Positions 7,854 to 16,736 of a stretch of 64,000 nucleotides of DNA are shown here, piece by piece. The translations under genes were made by a program, and so were the position numbers. The notes under the pieces are model-generated. The model was not told the DNA's origin and searched no databases. It worked only from the letters and a program-made list of their open reading frames with translations. Source of the stretch: an uncultured Pelagibacteraceae bacterium (GTDB lineage Bacteria; Pseudomonadota; Alphaproteobacteria; Pelagibacterales; Pelagibacteraceae); the NCBI GenBank assembly GCA_902614055.1, contig CACMJX010000003.1:1-64000 (forward strand). Reading direction: 5' to 3'. The number at the start of each line of letters is the position of its first letter. Positions within the stretch are counted from its first letter, which is position 1.

Positions 7854-8573
7854 TTATTTTGTATAAAAATTTTTTTTTAACAAAAACCCAATTATAACCA
7901 AAATTATGATTCCCAGAATTGGTAAATAAATATCAGGAGAAAAAATTAATTCTAAAACACTTGGTAACTTAGAATTTTCCTCCAATATCTTACTCAAACC
8001 AGCGCCAAGAGATGCTCCAACAAATAACTGTGGAGTCATACCAATTATTGATCCTAGAAAGAAATTTCTAAGCTTTACATTAAATATTGTAGGTAAAATA
8101 TTTGAAATAAAAAAAGGAATGCCACCAATAAATCTATAGATTAGAAAAAAAACAAACTCATTCTTTTTAAACTTTTCAGTAAAATTGCTAAAACGAGATG
8201 AAAATTTTTCCTCGACCAAGTCTTTAAAAAAATAATTTGCAAACATATAAAGAAGTGTTGCGCCAGTAGATAACCCAAAAACTACTAGTAAAGTTCCTAA
8301 CCACTTTCCAAAAATAAAACCGCCAACTAGAAATACTGGCGATCCAAAGCCTAATAAAAGAACCCAGACTATGGTACCTATTAAAAAAATAAAACTTGAT
8401 AAAAAAATATTACTATTTTTAATATTCTCTAAAGCTTCTCTATTTTCTCTAATTAATTCATAACTTGAGAAATCCTGAAAGGAAAAGTTGTTAAAAAAAA
8501 TCAATAAAAAAACAAATACTATCAAAATGTAGACAGAGCCTAAAAATAGTTTAATTTTTTTTTCTCTATTCAT
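7854..8573 (-). CDS. VTT-domain (TVP38/TMEM64, DedA-like) membrane protein
   Basis: A 239-residue integral membrane protein. There is an N-terminal helix at about residues 9-28, several further hydrophobic stretches, and the VTT-type core: GFGSPVFLVGGFIFGKWLG, then a re-entrant region near FVFFLIYRFIGGIPFFISNILP and GMTPQLFVGASLGAGL. Proteins of this family act in membrane homeostasis and some move lipids between leaflets; the substrate here is unknown. The start codon is immediately preceded by a perfect 10-bp hairpin, with no free ribosome-binding site. It is divergent from the rpmH operon. Confidence 0.85.
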   Translation of the reverse strand: MNREKKIKLFLGSVYILIVFVFLLIFFNNFSFQDFSSYELIRENREALENIKNSNIFLSSFIFLIGTIVWVLLLGFGSPVFLVGGFIFGKWLGTLLVVFGLSTGATLLYMFANYFFKDLVEEKFSSRFSNFTEKFKKNEFVFFLIYRFIGGIPFFISNILPTIFNVKLRNFFLGSIIGMTPQLFVGASLGAGLSKILEENSKLPSVLELIFSPDIYLPILGIIILVIIGFLLKKNFYTK

Positions 8574-8597
8574 TGATTTTTAACTTATTAAAAATCA
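8574..8597. promoter_or_regulatory. 10-bp perfect hairpin next to the VTT-protein start codon
   Basis: TGATTTTTAA, loop CTTA, TTAAAAATCA. It abuts the VTT-gene ATG (8571-8573) and lies between the two divergent promoters. It could be a protein-binding operator or an mRNA hairpin masking the ribosome site. Confidence 0.5.
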
Positions 8598-8620
8598 CTG
8601 TACTTATATATATATATTTG

Positions 8621-8626
8621 TATAAC
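8621..8626 (+). promoter_or_regulatory. Candidate -10 box for the rpmH operon
   Basis: TATAAC, 30 bp before the rpmH ATG, after an alternating AT tract. The -35 at normal spacing (CTGTAC) is a weak match. Confidence 0.35.
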
Positions 8627-8655
8627 TACCGAAATTTAACATTAATTTAACAACA

Positions 8656-8793
8656 ATGAAACGTACATATCAACCAAGTAATAGAAAAAGAAAAAAGACT
8701 GTTGGCTTTAGAGCTAAAAAAAAGACAAAGGGTGGAAGAAAAGTATTAAAAAGAAGAAGAGCCAAAGGAAGAAAAAAATTAACAAACGCTTAA
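8656..8793 (+). CDS. rpmH: Ribosomal protein bL34
   Basis: A 45-residue very basic large-subunit protein: [20 protein letters not shown], then [17 protein letters not shown] and LTNA. It is the expected length, and the near-invariant KRTYQPS start fixes the ATG. Its TAA stop overlaps the rnpA ATG (TAATG), the classic rpmH-rnpA coupling. It is first in the rpmH-rnpA-yidD-yidC operon. Confidence 0.97.
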   Translation: MKRTYQPSNRKRKKTVGFRAKKKTKGGRKVLKRRRAKGRKKLTNA

Positions 8794-9134
8794 TGAAAAA
8801 AAAGATTGTTAGCCTTTCTAAAAATGAGGATTTTAAGTCTGTTCTTAGTGGAAAAAAAATCTCTAATAAATACTTAACAATTTTCTTTAAAAAACTTTCT
8901 GATAAAAATAATAATAGATTAAATATTAGTTTTGTAGCCAAAAAGAAAATTGGAAATGCAGTAACAAGGAACAAGATTAAAAGAAGACTAAGAAATATTA
9001 TGAACGAAGCTGTGAAATCAATTAACATTAATCTTAATTACTGCTATTTATTGATCGCAAGAATTTCTATTAGCAAAGATTCTTATGAAACAATAAAAAA
9101 CGCAACACTAGAAGAATTTAAAAAAATTAAATGA
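8793..9134 (+). CDS. rnpA: Ribonuclease P protein component
   Basis: Protein subunit of RNase P, which helps the catalytic RNA cut tRNA 5' leaders. The 113 residues are basic and carry the family motif around GNAVTRNKIKRRLRNI (residues about 52-67), the RNR-type RNA-binding helix. The start overlaps the rpmH stop and the end overlaps the yidD ATG by four bases (ATGA). The RNA subunit is not in this window. Confidence 0.94.
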   Translation: MKKKIVSLSKNEDFKSVLSGKKISNKYLTIFFKKLSDKNNNRLNISFVAKKKIGNAVTRNKIKRRLRNIMNEAVKSININLNYCYLLIARISISKDSYETIKNATLEEFKKIK

Positions 9135-9373
9135 CCAATTTTATTAAATTTTTAATAATCAAGATTATAAGGTTTTATCAAATACTTATATCTCCATATC
9201 TAGGTAATAATTGTAGATATCTTCCAACATGTTCTGATTATTTTATTGAAAACATAGAAAAGAATGGAATTTTAAAAGGAAGTATTAATGGATTTAAAAG
9301 AATACTTAGTTGTCATCCAATAAAAATTTTGGGTGGTGGAGAGGGATTTGATCCAGTTAAAAAGAAAAAGTAA
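9131..9373 (+). CDS. yidD: Membrane protein insertion efficiency factor YidD
   Basis: An 80-residue protein with the family pattern: an amphipathic N-terminal helix, then ISPYLGNNCRYLPTCSDYF, a GxLKGSxxGxKRILSCHP region, and GGGEGFDPVKKKK in place of the usual GGxDPVP. YidD associates with the inner membrane and assists YidC. It overlaps rnpA by four bases and is three bases ahead of yidC, which matches that role. Confidence 0.93.
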   Translation: MTNFIKFLIIKIIRFYQILISPYLGNNCRYLPTCSDYFIENIEKNGILKGSINGFKRILSCHPIKILGGGEGFDPVKKKK

Positions 9374-9376
9374 TTT

Positions 9377-11059
9377 ATGGATACAAAAAATGTAATTGCC
9401 GCAATATCTTTAAGTGCTGCAGTAATAATTCTTTATAGTTTGTTCTTTGCTCCGGCAGTAGTAGATCAAAAAGATATTCAAAATGATAATAATATTGTTA
9501 GTGAAAATTCTTCAACAGATGCACCGTCATTAGTTCAGGATGAGGAAACAATTAAAATATCTAGAAATGAGGCTTTAAAAGAAAATGATAGAATTCTTTT
9601 TGAAAATGACAAAATTAGAGGCTCAATTTCATTAATTGGATCATCAATAGACGACTTAACTTTTAAAAATTATACAAATACTTTAAATGGAAATGATAAT
9701 GTAATTCTGCTAAATCCTAAACAGTCTGATAATGGATATTATGTAGAGACTGGATGGGCAACTACTAACAAAAATATTGATTTACCAAACTCAAAATCTC
9801 TTTGGAGCATTGTAGGAAGTAACAAACTCACTCCTAGTTCACCAGTGACGTTAAGTTGGACTAACAATCAAAATATTAAATTCTTAAAAGAAATAAGTTT
9901 AGATAAAAAATATCTTTTTAACATCAAACAAACGATAATTAATAATTCAGATAAAACTTATAATTTTTATCCATATGGACAAATTATTAGAAATGTAGCC
10001 CCTAATGTAACTAATTTTTATATTTTGCATGAAGGCTTAATTGGAGTTTTTGATGATCAATTAGTTGAGGAAGATTATGATGATATTGAAGAAAAAAAAT
10101 ATTCCAAGAATGCGCAATCTGGATGGCTTGGTATAACTGATAAGTATTGGCTTACTAGTATTATCCCTGAAAAAGATAAAAGTTTTAGATCTGATTTTGA
10201 TTACAAAAATAAATTTAGAGCAAATTTTATTGAAACAAATGCAACAGAAGTTGGTGCAAACGAGACAAAAAGCAACTCAATTAGAGTAATAATTGCTGCA
10301 AAAGAAGTAAACGTTATTGATGGATATGCCGAGAGTGAAAATATTAACAAATTTGATTTAGCAATTGATTGGGGATGGTTTTACTTCATTGTAAAACCTT
10401 TATTCTTTGCAATTCAATATTTCTTTAATCTAGCTGGCAATTTTGGAATAGCAATTATAATGATAACTGCTTGTATAAGATTAGCATTTTTTCCACTTGC
10501 AAATTACTCATTTAGGTCCATGGCTAAAATGAAAGTTCTTCAGCCAGAAATGACAAGACTAAAAGAGTTGCATAAAGAGGATAAAATGAAACTTCAACAA
10601 GAGATGATGGCATTATACAAAAGAGAAAAAGTTAATCCAATAAGTGGGTGTCTTCCAATTTTTATACAGATACCTTTTTTCTTTGCAATTTATAAAGTTT
10701 TATTTGTAACAATTGAGATGAGACATCAGCCATTTTTTGGTTGGATAAAAGATTTAAGTGAAAGAGATCCTACATCCATATTTAATTTATTTGGACTAAT
10801 TCCATGGGATCCCCCTTCTTTTTTACTGATAGGCGTATGGCCGTGCTTAATGGGTGTTTCAATGTGGATGCAGCAAAAGCTAAATCCAACGCCTCCCGAT
10901 CCTGTTCAAGCAAAAATATTTATGTTCTTTCCCTTATTTTTGACTGTAATACTAGCTCCTTTCCCAGCAGGACTAGTTATTTACTGGACTATAAATAACA
11001 TACTAACAATGGCACAACAGTACATAATAATCAAAAGAACGACTGTCAAAACTGTTTAA
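9377..11059 (+). CDS. yidC: Membrane protein insertase YidC
   Basis: Inserts and folds inner-membrane proteins, alone or with Sec. The 560 residues follow the Gram-negative plan: N-terminal membrane helix (about residues 7-27), a large periplasmic beta-sandwich domain, and the conserved five-helix core. The core includes NFGIAIIMITACIRLAFFPL, the coiled-coil loop KELHKEDKMKLQQEMMALY, and NPISGCLPIFIQIPFFFAIY. The C-terminus is short. In many alphaproteobacteria engB follows yidC; here argB starts six bases later and engB is absent from the window. Confidence 0.97.
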   Translation: MDTKNVIAAISLSAAVIILYSLFFAPAVVDQKDIQNDNNIVSENSSTDAPSLVQDEETIKISRNEALKENDRILFENDKIRGSISLIGSSIDDLTFKNYTNTLNGNDNVILLNPKQSDNGYYVETGWATTNKNIDLPNSKSLWSIVGSNKLTPSSPVTLSWTNNQNIKFLKEISLDKKYLFNIKQTIINNSDKTYNFYPYGQIIRNVAPNVTNFYILHEGLIGVFDDQLVEEDYDDIEEKKYSKNAQSGWLGITDKYWLTSIIPEKDKSFRSDFDYKNKFRANFIETNATEVGANETKSNSIRVIIAAKEVNVIDGYAESENINKFDLAIDWGWFYFIVKPLFFAIQYFFNLAGNFGIAIIMITACIRLAFFPLANYSFRSMAKMKVLQPEMTRLKELHKEDKMKLQQEMMALYKREKVNPISGCLPIFIQIPFFFAIYKVLFVTIEMRHQPFFGWIKDLSERDPTSIFNLFGLIPWDPPSFLLIGVWPCLMGVSMWMQQKLNPTPPDPVQAKIFMFFPLFLTVILAPFPAGLVIYWTINNILTMAQQYIIIKRTTVKTV

Positions 11060-11064
11060 TAAAA

Positions 11065-11913
11065 ATGGAAATAGAAAATATAGTACCAAAAGATGGTCCC
11101 TCCATCGAAGAAGTTAAAAAATATATAGATAAATACAAAAATGAATTAATAGTTATTAAATATGGAGGAAACGTTTTTATTGATAGAAATATTTTTAACA
11201 ATTTTATTTCAGATATAAATATTTTAAATAAGTTAGGATTATCAATAATAATAGTCCACGGAGGTGGCCCTAGAATTAAAAGAGAGTTAGAGAAATCAAA
11301 TATTCAATCAAAATTTATTAGAGGTTTAAGGGTTACGGATGAAAAAATTATAAATATAGTTGAGGATGTCCTTATTGATTTTAACGAGGACATTGTTAAT
11401 TCTTTAATTGAAAAAGGATCAAATGCAGTCTCGATAAACACAAAAAAAAATAATGTTATTGAAGTTATTCCAGAAGCAGAGGAACTTGGTTTTGTTGGAA
11501 AGCCAAGTAAAATCAATATAAATATAATAAAAGATATAATAAAAGTAAGTTCAGTTCCAATAATATCTCCTTTAGGAAAAGGTAAAAATAATCAAACATT
11601 TAATATTAACGGAGATACAGCTGCTGGTGCTATAGCTAAATCTTTAAAATGTAGAAGATTATTATTAATGACTAATGTTGAAGGTGTGCTTGATAAAGAA
11701 AAAGAGCTCATTGAGGAAATCACATCTTCAGAAATTTTAGAGATGATAAATAGTAAAATTATAACGGAGGGCATGATTCCTAAAATTAATACCTGCTTAG
11801 ATGCAATAATGAATGGAGTTACTGGTGTCGGAATTATTGATGGAAGAAAAAAACATTCAATTCTTTTTGAATTATTCTCAGATAAAGGTGCTGGCACATT
11901 AATAAGAAAATGA
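11065..11913 (+). CDS. argB: Acetylglutamate kinase
   Basis: Phosphorylates N-acetylglutamate, the second step of arginine synthesis. The 282-residue amino-acid-kinase fold shows VIKYGGNVF near the N-terminus, IIIVHGGGPRI in the substrate loop, NINGDTAAGAIAKSL and TNVEGVLDKEKEL, with EGMIPKI near the end. The arrangement argB-HAD hydrolase-dapD is common in alphaproteobacteria. The end overlaps the HAD gene start by four bases. Confidence 0.95.
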   Translation: MEIENIVPKDGPSIEEVKKYIDKYKNELIVIKYGGNVFIDRNIFNNFISDINILNKLGLSIIIVHGGGPRIKRELEKSNIQSKFIRGLRVTDEKIINIVEDVLIDFNEDIVNSLIEKGSNAVSINTKKNNVIEVIPEAEELGFVGKPSKININIIKDIIKVSSVPIISPLGKGKNNQTFNINGDTAAGAIAKSLKCRRLLLMTNVEGVLDKEKELIEEITSSEILEMINSKIITEGMIPKINTCLDAIMNGVTGVGIIDGRKKHSILFELFSDKGAGTLIRK

Positions 11914-12572
11914 AAAATATAAAAAATATTTTATTTGATTGTGATGGTGTTCTTTATCAGGATTTAGAGTCTGTATTTGGTCAAGTAAGTAAAAGAATGA
12001 CACAATATATTTCTGAAAAATTAAAAATTAACTTAGTCGAAGCTAAAAAATTACAAACTGAATACTTTCATAAATATAATACAAGTCTTAATGGATTAAT
12101 GATACATCACGATATTCCTCCAAAAGAATTTTTAAATTTTGTTCATGATATTGACCTATCTTTTTTGAAAAAGGATGTTGTTTTGAGAGGTGAAATTGAA
12201 AAATTGGATTTAAGAAAATTCGTTTTTACCAATGGTTCTAGTGAGCATGTTAGTAATATAACTACACATTTGGGGATTGATGATCTCTTTGAGAATGTAT
12301 TTGATATTGTTGATGCAGAATATAGCCCAAAACCTGCAGCGAAAGCATTTGATCTTATGGTAAAAAAATTTGATATTGACCCAAAAGAAACAATATATAT
12401 TGAAGATATTGCAAAAAATTTGTCAATTGGAAAAGAAAGAGGAGCTACAACTGTTTGGCTAATCAATAATGAATATTGGGGTAAAAAAGAATCTGATAAA
12501 GACTATATTGACTATAAAATAGAAAATCTCTCTTTATTTTTAAAAGAAATAAGGTTATTAAAAAAGTCGTAA
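11910..12572 (+). CDS. HAD-superfamily phosphatase, pyrimidine 5'-nucleotidase type
   Basis: A 220-residue HAD hydrolase. Motif I is NILFDCDGVLY (nucleophile Asp10, acid/base Asp12), motif II is FVFTNGSS, a conserved Lys lies in SPKPAAKAF, and motif IV is TIYIEDIAKNL. A helical cap lies between motifs I and II. The pattern fits the Sdt1-like pyrimidine 5'-nucleotidase group often found next to argB in alphaproteobacteria. The exact substrate cannot be read from the sequence. It sits between argB and dapD in one operon. Confidence 0.83.
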   Translation: MKNIKNILFDCDGVLYQDLESVFGQVSKRMTQYISEKLKINLVEAKKLQTEYFHKYNTSLNGLMIHHDIPPKEFLNFVHDIDLSFLKKDVVLRGEIEKLDLRKFVFTNGSSEHVSNITTHLGIDDLFENVFDIVDAEYSPKPAAKAFDLMVKKFDIDPKETIYIEDIAKNLSIGKERGATTVWLINNEYWGKKESDKDYIDYKIENLSLFLKEIRLLKKS

Positions 12573-12575
12573 ATT

Positions 12576-13403
12576 ATGAGTGTAGAAAATGTAATAAACG
12601 AAGCTTGGGAAAAAAGGGATCAAATAAATCCTGCCTCAGATCAGTACTTAAAAGATACTATAAATCAAGTTATTGATGATTTAGATAGTGGAAAGTCGCG
12701 AGTTGCTGAAAAAATAAATGGTGAATGGATAACTCATCAACATTTGAAAAAAGCAATCATGTTAAGTTTTAGATTATATCCAATGGAGAATTTGAATGGT
12801 CCATATAGTAGTTGGTATGATAAAGCTCATTTACTAAAGGGTAAGACTGCAGGATGGACAAAAGAGGATCATGAGAAAGCGGGTTTTAGAATGGTGCCTA
12901 ACTCACCAGTAAGAAAAGGAAGTTTTGTTGGTAAGAATGCAGTTTTAATGCCATGCTACGTTAACATTGGGGCATACATAGACGAAGGAACAATGATTGA
13001 TACTTTTGCAAGAGCAGGAAGCTGTAGCCAAATTGGAAAAAATTGTCATATCTCCGCTGGTTCAGGTGTGGGTGGAGTTTTAGAGCCTGCACAAGCTTTA
13101 CCAACTATCATCGAAGATAATGTTTTTTTAGGTGCAATGTCTGAAGTTGTAGAAGGTGTAATTGTAGGTGAAGGATCCGTGCTGAGTATGGGAATGTATA
13201 TAGGACAATCTACTAAAATTGTTAATAGGAGTACTGGAGAAATTACTTTTGGAAAAATTCCTCCTTATTCAGTTGTAGTTCCAGGTTCACTTCCTGATAA
13301 AAATAGCTCAACTGCACCCTCACTATATTGTGCAGTAATAATTAAACAAGTAGATGAGAAAACAAGATCTAAAACTTCTATAAACGATCTCTTGAGAGAA
13401 TAG
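12576..13403 (+). CDS. dapD: Tetrahydrodipicolinate N-succinyltransferase
   Basis: Fourth stage of DAP/lysine synthesis: succinylates tetrahydrodipicolinate using succinyl-CoA. The 275 residues match the family length. The left-handed beta-helix hexapeptide repeats run from about [18 protein letters not shown] through [20 protein letters not shown] to [20 protein letters not shown]. With dapE directly downstream it supplies both peptidoglycan DAP and lysine. Confidence 0.97.
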   Translation: MSVENVINEAWEKRDQINPASDQYLKDTINQVIDDLDSGKSRVAEKINGEWITHQHLKKAIMLSFRLYPMENLNGPYSSWYDKAHLLKGKTAGWTKEDHEKAGFRMVPNSPVRKGSFVGKNAVLMPCYVNIGAYIDEGTMIDTFARAGSCSQIGKNCHISAGSGVGGVLEPAQALPTIIEDNVFLGAMSEVVEGVIVGEGSVLSMGMYIGQSTKIVNRSTGEITFGKIPPYSVVVPGSLPDKNSSTAPSLYCAVIIKQVDEKTRSKTSINDLLRE

Positions 13404-13408
13404 TTTCG

Positions 13409-14566
13409 ATGAAAATTATAAATGAACTTCAATTAGCCAAAGAGCTAATTAGATTTCCAACTGTAACCCCTATAGATGCGGGAATAATGAAATTTTTGGA
13501 AAAAAAATTAAAAAAACTTGGATTTAGAACTAAAATTCTAGAGTTTAAAGAAAAAGGAAATGCACCAGTTAAAAATCTATATGCAAGATTAGGGGATAAA
13601 AGTCCTAATTTTTGTTATGCAGGACATCTTGATGTTGTTCCTGCTGGAAATTTAACAGATTGGACAGTAAATCCGTTTAAACCATCAATTAAAAAAGGAC
13701 ATTTAATCGGAAGGGGTGCAAATGATATGAAAAGCTCTATAGCTGCATTTGTGTCAGCTACAAGCCTTTTTATTGAAAAAAATAGAGGATTTAACGGATC
13801 GATAAGTCTTTTAATCACTGGAGATGAGGAAGGTATCGCCATTAATGGAACCAAAAAAGTTGTAGACTATTTAAAAAAGAAACGAGAAAAAATAGATTTT
13901 TGCTTGGTTGGAGAGCCAACTAATCCTAATAAATTAGGTGAAATGATTAAAATTGGTCGTAGAGGGAGTATGAATGGTCGCTTAACAGTTACAGGGACTC
14001 AAGGGCATGTAGCATATCCTCATAGAGCAAATAACCCTTCGACTGCTCTAGTAAGAATACTTAAAGAACTAAAAGATCTTCGATTTGACAAAGGCACAAA
14101 GGATTTTCAACCAACAAATCTTGAAATTACAAAAATTAATATAAATAATACTGCAGATAATGTAATTCCAGGTCTTGCGTGTGCTTCGTTTAATATAAGA
14201 TTTAATAATATTCATACTTCAAATTCCATTAAAAAAAAAATTAATAAAATTTTAAAAAAAGTATGTAATAAAACTAAATCTAAATATAAAATTGATTACA
14301 GTGTTTCAGGTGAAGCTTTTCTTACAAAGCCTAATAGTACAACATTTATGATACAAAATGTTATTCAAAAAGTTACCAAGATAAAACCTAAACTTTCAAC
14401 TACTGGAGGTACATCAGATGCAAGGTTCATAAGGAAAATAGCTCCTTGTTTAGAATTTGGCTTAGTAGGAAAAACTATGCATAAAGTTGATGAAGCTGTC
14501 TCACTAACTGATTTAAAAAAATTGAGTTTAATATATTCAAATGTTTTGAAAAATTACTTTAAGTGA
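13409..14566 (+). CDS. dapE: Succinyl-diaminopimelate desuccinylase
   Basis: Removes succinate from N-succinyl-LL-DAP; a dinuclear-zinc M20 amidohydrolase. The 385 residues show the metal-ligand blocks FCYAGHLDVVPAG and GRGANDMKSSIAAF, the catalytic glutamates in ITGDEEG, and the dimerisation-domain histidine region GTQGHVAYPH. TTGGTSDARF and the late EFGLVGKTMHKVDE supply the final ligand. It directly follows dapD, and its TGA stop overlaps the GTG start of the deacetylase-like gene. Confidence 0.96.
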   Translation: MKIINELQLAKELIRFPTVTPIDAGIMKFLEKKLKKLGFRTKILEFKEKGNAPVKNLYARLGDKSPNFCYAGHLDVVPAGNLTDWTVNPFKPSIKKGHLIGRGANDMKSSIAAFVSATSLFIEKNRGFNGSISLLITGDEEGIAINGTKKVVDYLKKKREKIDFCLVGEPTNPNKLGEMIKIGRRGSMNGRLTVTGTQGHVAYPHRANNPSTALVRILKELKDLRFDKGTKDFQPTNLEITKININNTADNVIPGLACASFNIRFNNIHTSNSIKKKINKILKKVCNKTKSKYKIDYSVSGEAFLTKPNSTTFMIQNVIQKVTKIKPKLSTTGGTSDARFIRKIAPCLEFGLVGKTMHKVDEAVSLTDLKKLSLIYSNVLKNYFK

Positions 14567-15492
14567 AGACTGGTCTAATCACTACAGATACATACAAAAA
14601 CCATAATACTGGAAATGGTCATCCAGAAAAAATTGATAGGGTTACTGCAATAATTGATAACTTTAAAAAAATAGATAACAAAAATCTTATATGGAAAAAA
14701 CCAAATAAATTTGATGAATTTTTTTTAAATAAAACCCATTCAATAGAATATATTAATCACGTTAAACAGTCTTTTCCAAAAAAAGGTTTAGTATTTTTAG
14801 ATGGTGATACAATTGTTTCCCCTGGCAGTAAAGATGCTACAAAAGATGCAGTAGGTTCAATTATTACAGCAATAGATGGAGTACAAAATAAAGAATTTAA
14901 AAATGCTTTTTGTGCTGTAAGACCTCCTGGTCATCATGCAGAAAAAGATAAAGCTATGGGATTTTGTATCTATAATAATGTAGCCGTTGGCGCTAATTAC
15001 CTAATTGAAAAGTATAAATACAAAAAAATTGCAATAATTGATTTTGATGTACACCATGGTAATGGAACCCAAGATATTTTTTATGATAATGAAAAGGTAT
15101 TATATGTTTCTACTCACCAATACCCTTATTACCCCGGCTCAGGTTCAAATAAGGAAAATGGAAAATTTAATAATGTATTAAATATTCCACTAGAGGCTGG
15201 AACAACATCTGAAGAATATTTAAATGCATATGAAAATGTTTTAACTAAAATAAAACGTTTCAAGCCCGAATTTTTGTTATTTTCTGCAGGTTTTGATGCA
15301 CATATTAACGACCCGTTAGCTCAAATGGGATTAAGCGCAGAGGATTATTATAAAATTACCAAAAGGACATTGGAGACTTCTAAATCTTTTTGTAATGGTA
15401 GAGTCGTGTCAATTCTTGAAGGTGGTTATGATCTTAAAGCCTTACAAGATAGTACTCAAAGGCATGTTGATGCTTTGATAGAATTTAATTGA
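14563..15492 (+). CDS. HDAC-superfamily deacetylase
   Basis: A 309-residue member of the arginase/deacetylase fold family (AcuC, acetylpolyamine amidohydrolases, histone deacetylases). Conserved features: PPGHHAE with the catalytic His pair (124/125), IDFDVHHGNGTQ carrying zinc ligands Asp162 and His164, FSAGFDAHINDPLAQM carrying the third ligand Asp, and the end motif LEGGYDL. It is therefore probably an active zinc deacetylase. The start is GTG, overlapping the dapE stop (GTGA). The substrate is unknown: protein lysines, polyamines or another acetyl-amine. It is followed after 31 bp by a SET-domain protein. Confidence 0.88.
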   Translation: MKTGLITTDTYKNHNTGNGHPEKIDRVTAIIDNFKKIDNKNLIWKKPNKFDEFFLNKTHSIEYINHVKQSFPKKGLVFLDGDTIVSPGSKDATKDAVGSIITAIDGVQNKEFKNAFCAVRPPGHHAEKDKAMGFCIYNNVAVGANYLIEKYKYKKIAIIDFDVHHGNGTQDIFYDNEKVLYVSTHQYPYYPGSGSNKENGKFNNVLNIPLEAGTTSEEYLNAYENVLTKIKRFKPEFLLFSAGFDAHINDPLAQMGLSAEDYYKITKRTLETSKSFCNGRVVSILEGGYDLKALQDSTQRHVDALIEFN

Positions 15493-15523
15493 TAATATTT
15501 TTTTAATCAATAAACACAAACAC

Positions 15524-15997
15524 ATGAAATTATATAAGATTAAAAAGTCTGATATTGATAAAAAAGGTAAGGGACTTTACGCTACAAGAGATATAAAAGA
15601 AGGTGAAAAAATAATAGATTACATTGGTAAATTAATTACCAAAAAGCAAACTGAGAATTCTGATAAATACGATAATAGTAAACCAATATATTTATTTACA
15701 ATAAATAAAAGATATGATCTCGACGGAGATTTCCCATGGAATATAGCTGGTTTAATAAATCACTCGTGTGAAAATAATTGTGACTACGATGGTAAGGGGC
15801 TTAAAATTTGGGTTAAGGCTATAAGAGATATTAAAAAAGGTGAGGAATTAACTTGTGACTATGGATTTGGTTATGATAAAGATTACAAACAATTTCCTTG
15901 TAAATGTAAGTCAAAAAATTGTTGTGGCTATATTGTAAGAGCAGAATCAAGGTGGAGAATTAATAAAAAATTCGCAATGGGTAATAGGAAAAATTAG
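15524..15997 (+). CDS. SET-domain protein lysine methyltransferase
   Basis: A 157-residue single SET domain. The N-terminal block GKGLYATRDIKEGEKIIDYIG is typical, NHSCENNC (residues 79-86) is the SAM-binding/catalytic NHSC motif, and GEELTCDYGFGYD holds the catalytic tyrosine (Tyr113). It is followed by a post-SET zinc motif CxCxxxxC (Cys126, 128, 133), which with Cys82 could bind one zinc. These are eukaryote-like features seen in some bacteria. The target is unknown; ribosomal proteins or basic DNA-binding proteins are reasonable guesses. It runs convergently into truA with a 4-bp overlap. Confidence 0.88.
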   Translation: MKLYKIKKSDIDKKGKGLYATRDIKEGEKIIDYIGKLITKKQTENSDKYDNSKPIYLFTINKRYDLDGDFPWNIAGLINHSCENNCDYDGKGLKIWVKAIRDIKKGEELTCDYGFGYDKDYKQFPCKCKSKNCCGYIVRAESRWRINKKFAMGNRKN

Positions 15998-16734
15998 TAT
16001 AAGACTTTTTTCAAAAATAATCCTTCTGGCGGTGCTGGCGGTGCACATAAATTTCTATTTTTTGATTTAATTACGCTTGTAAATTTTTTTATTGTCCACT
16101 TTTTTTCACCAGTATATTTTAAACAACCAACCATTGATCTAACTTGTTGTTTTAAAAATGATTGAGATCTAAACTCTAATTCAATTTTGTTTTTTATCTT
16201 TTTAATTTTAACTGATTTAATTGATCTTATTGGACTCTTTGCATTACATCCAGCTGCTCTAAAAGTGGAAAAATCATGAGTTCCAATTAACTTTTTTGCT
16301 GCTTTTTTCATGATCTCTAATTCGAGATTTTTAATAACAAACCATCCTCGCTTATTTTGAAGGATCGGTTTACTTAATTGATTGAAAATAACATATTTAT
16401 AAACTCTCTCTTTTGCAGAAAAACGTGCATGAAATCTAATATTTTTTCTTTTTATTTTTAAAATGGCTATTTCGTATTTATTTAAAAAATAATTAATTGA
16501 TTTTAAAAATTTATTTAAATTTTGGATTTTTTCAGTGACATCAAAATGTGCAGATTGTTCAATTGCATGAACACCAGTATCTGTTCTTCCTGAACCAATA
16601 AGTGTAATTTTATCATTTAAAAGATATGAAATTTTTTTTTGAATTAATCCTTGTATAGTTTTGCCTTTTGTTTGAACCTGCCAACCTATGAAAGAAGATC
16701 CAACATATTCAATTAGAATTTGATATCTGAACAT
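15994..16734 (-). CDS. truA: tRNA pseudouridine synthase A
   Basis: Forms pseudouridine at positions 38-40 of the tRNA anticodon arm. The 246-residue protein has the active-site motif SGRTDTGVHA with the nucleophile Asp52, the RFSAKERVYKY block, and DFSTFRAAGCNAKSPIR. The start ATG is two bases past the fmt stop, so truA is the last gene of a def-fmt-truA unit. Confidence 0.95.
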   Translation of the reverse strand: MFRYQILIEYVGSSFIGWQVQTKGKTIQGLIQKKISYLLNDKITLIGSGRTDTGVHAIEQSAHFDVTEKIQNLNKFLKSINYFLNKYEIAILKIKRKNIRFHARFSAKERVYKYVIFNQLSKPILQNKRGWFVIKNLELEIMKKAAKKLIGTHDFSTFRAAGCNAKSPIRSIKSVKIKKIKNKIELEFRSQSFLKQQVRSMVGCLKYTGEKKWTIKKFTSVIKSKNRNLCAPPAPPEGLFLKKVLY

Positions 16735-16736
16735 GT

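Noticed and set aside
8714-9028. A 104-codon hydrophobic frame opposite rpmH and rnpA
   Set aside because: Same artefact: antisense of lysine/arginine-rich genes.
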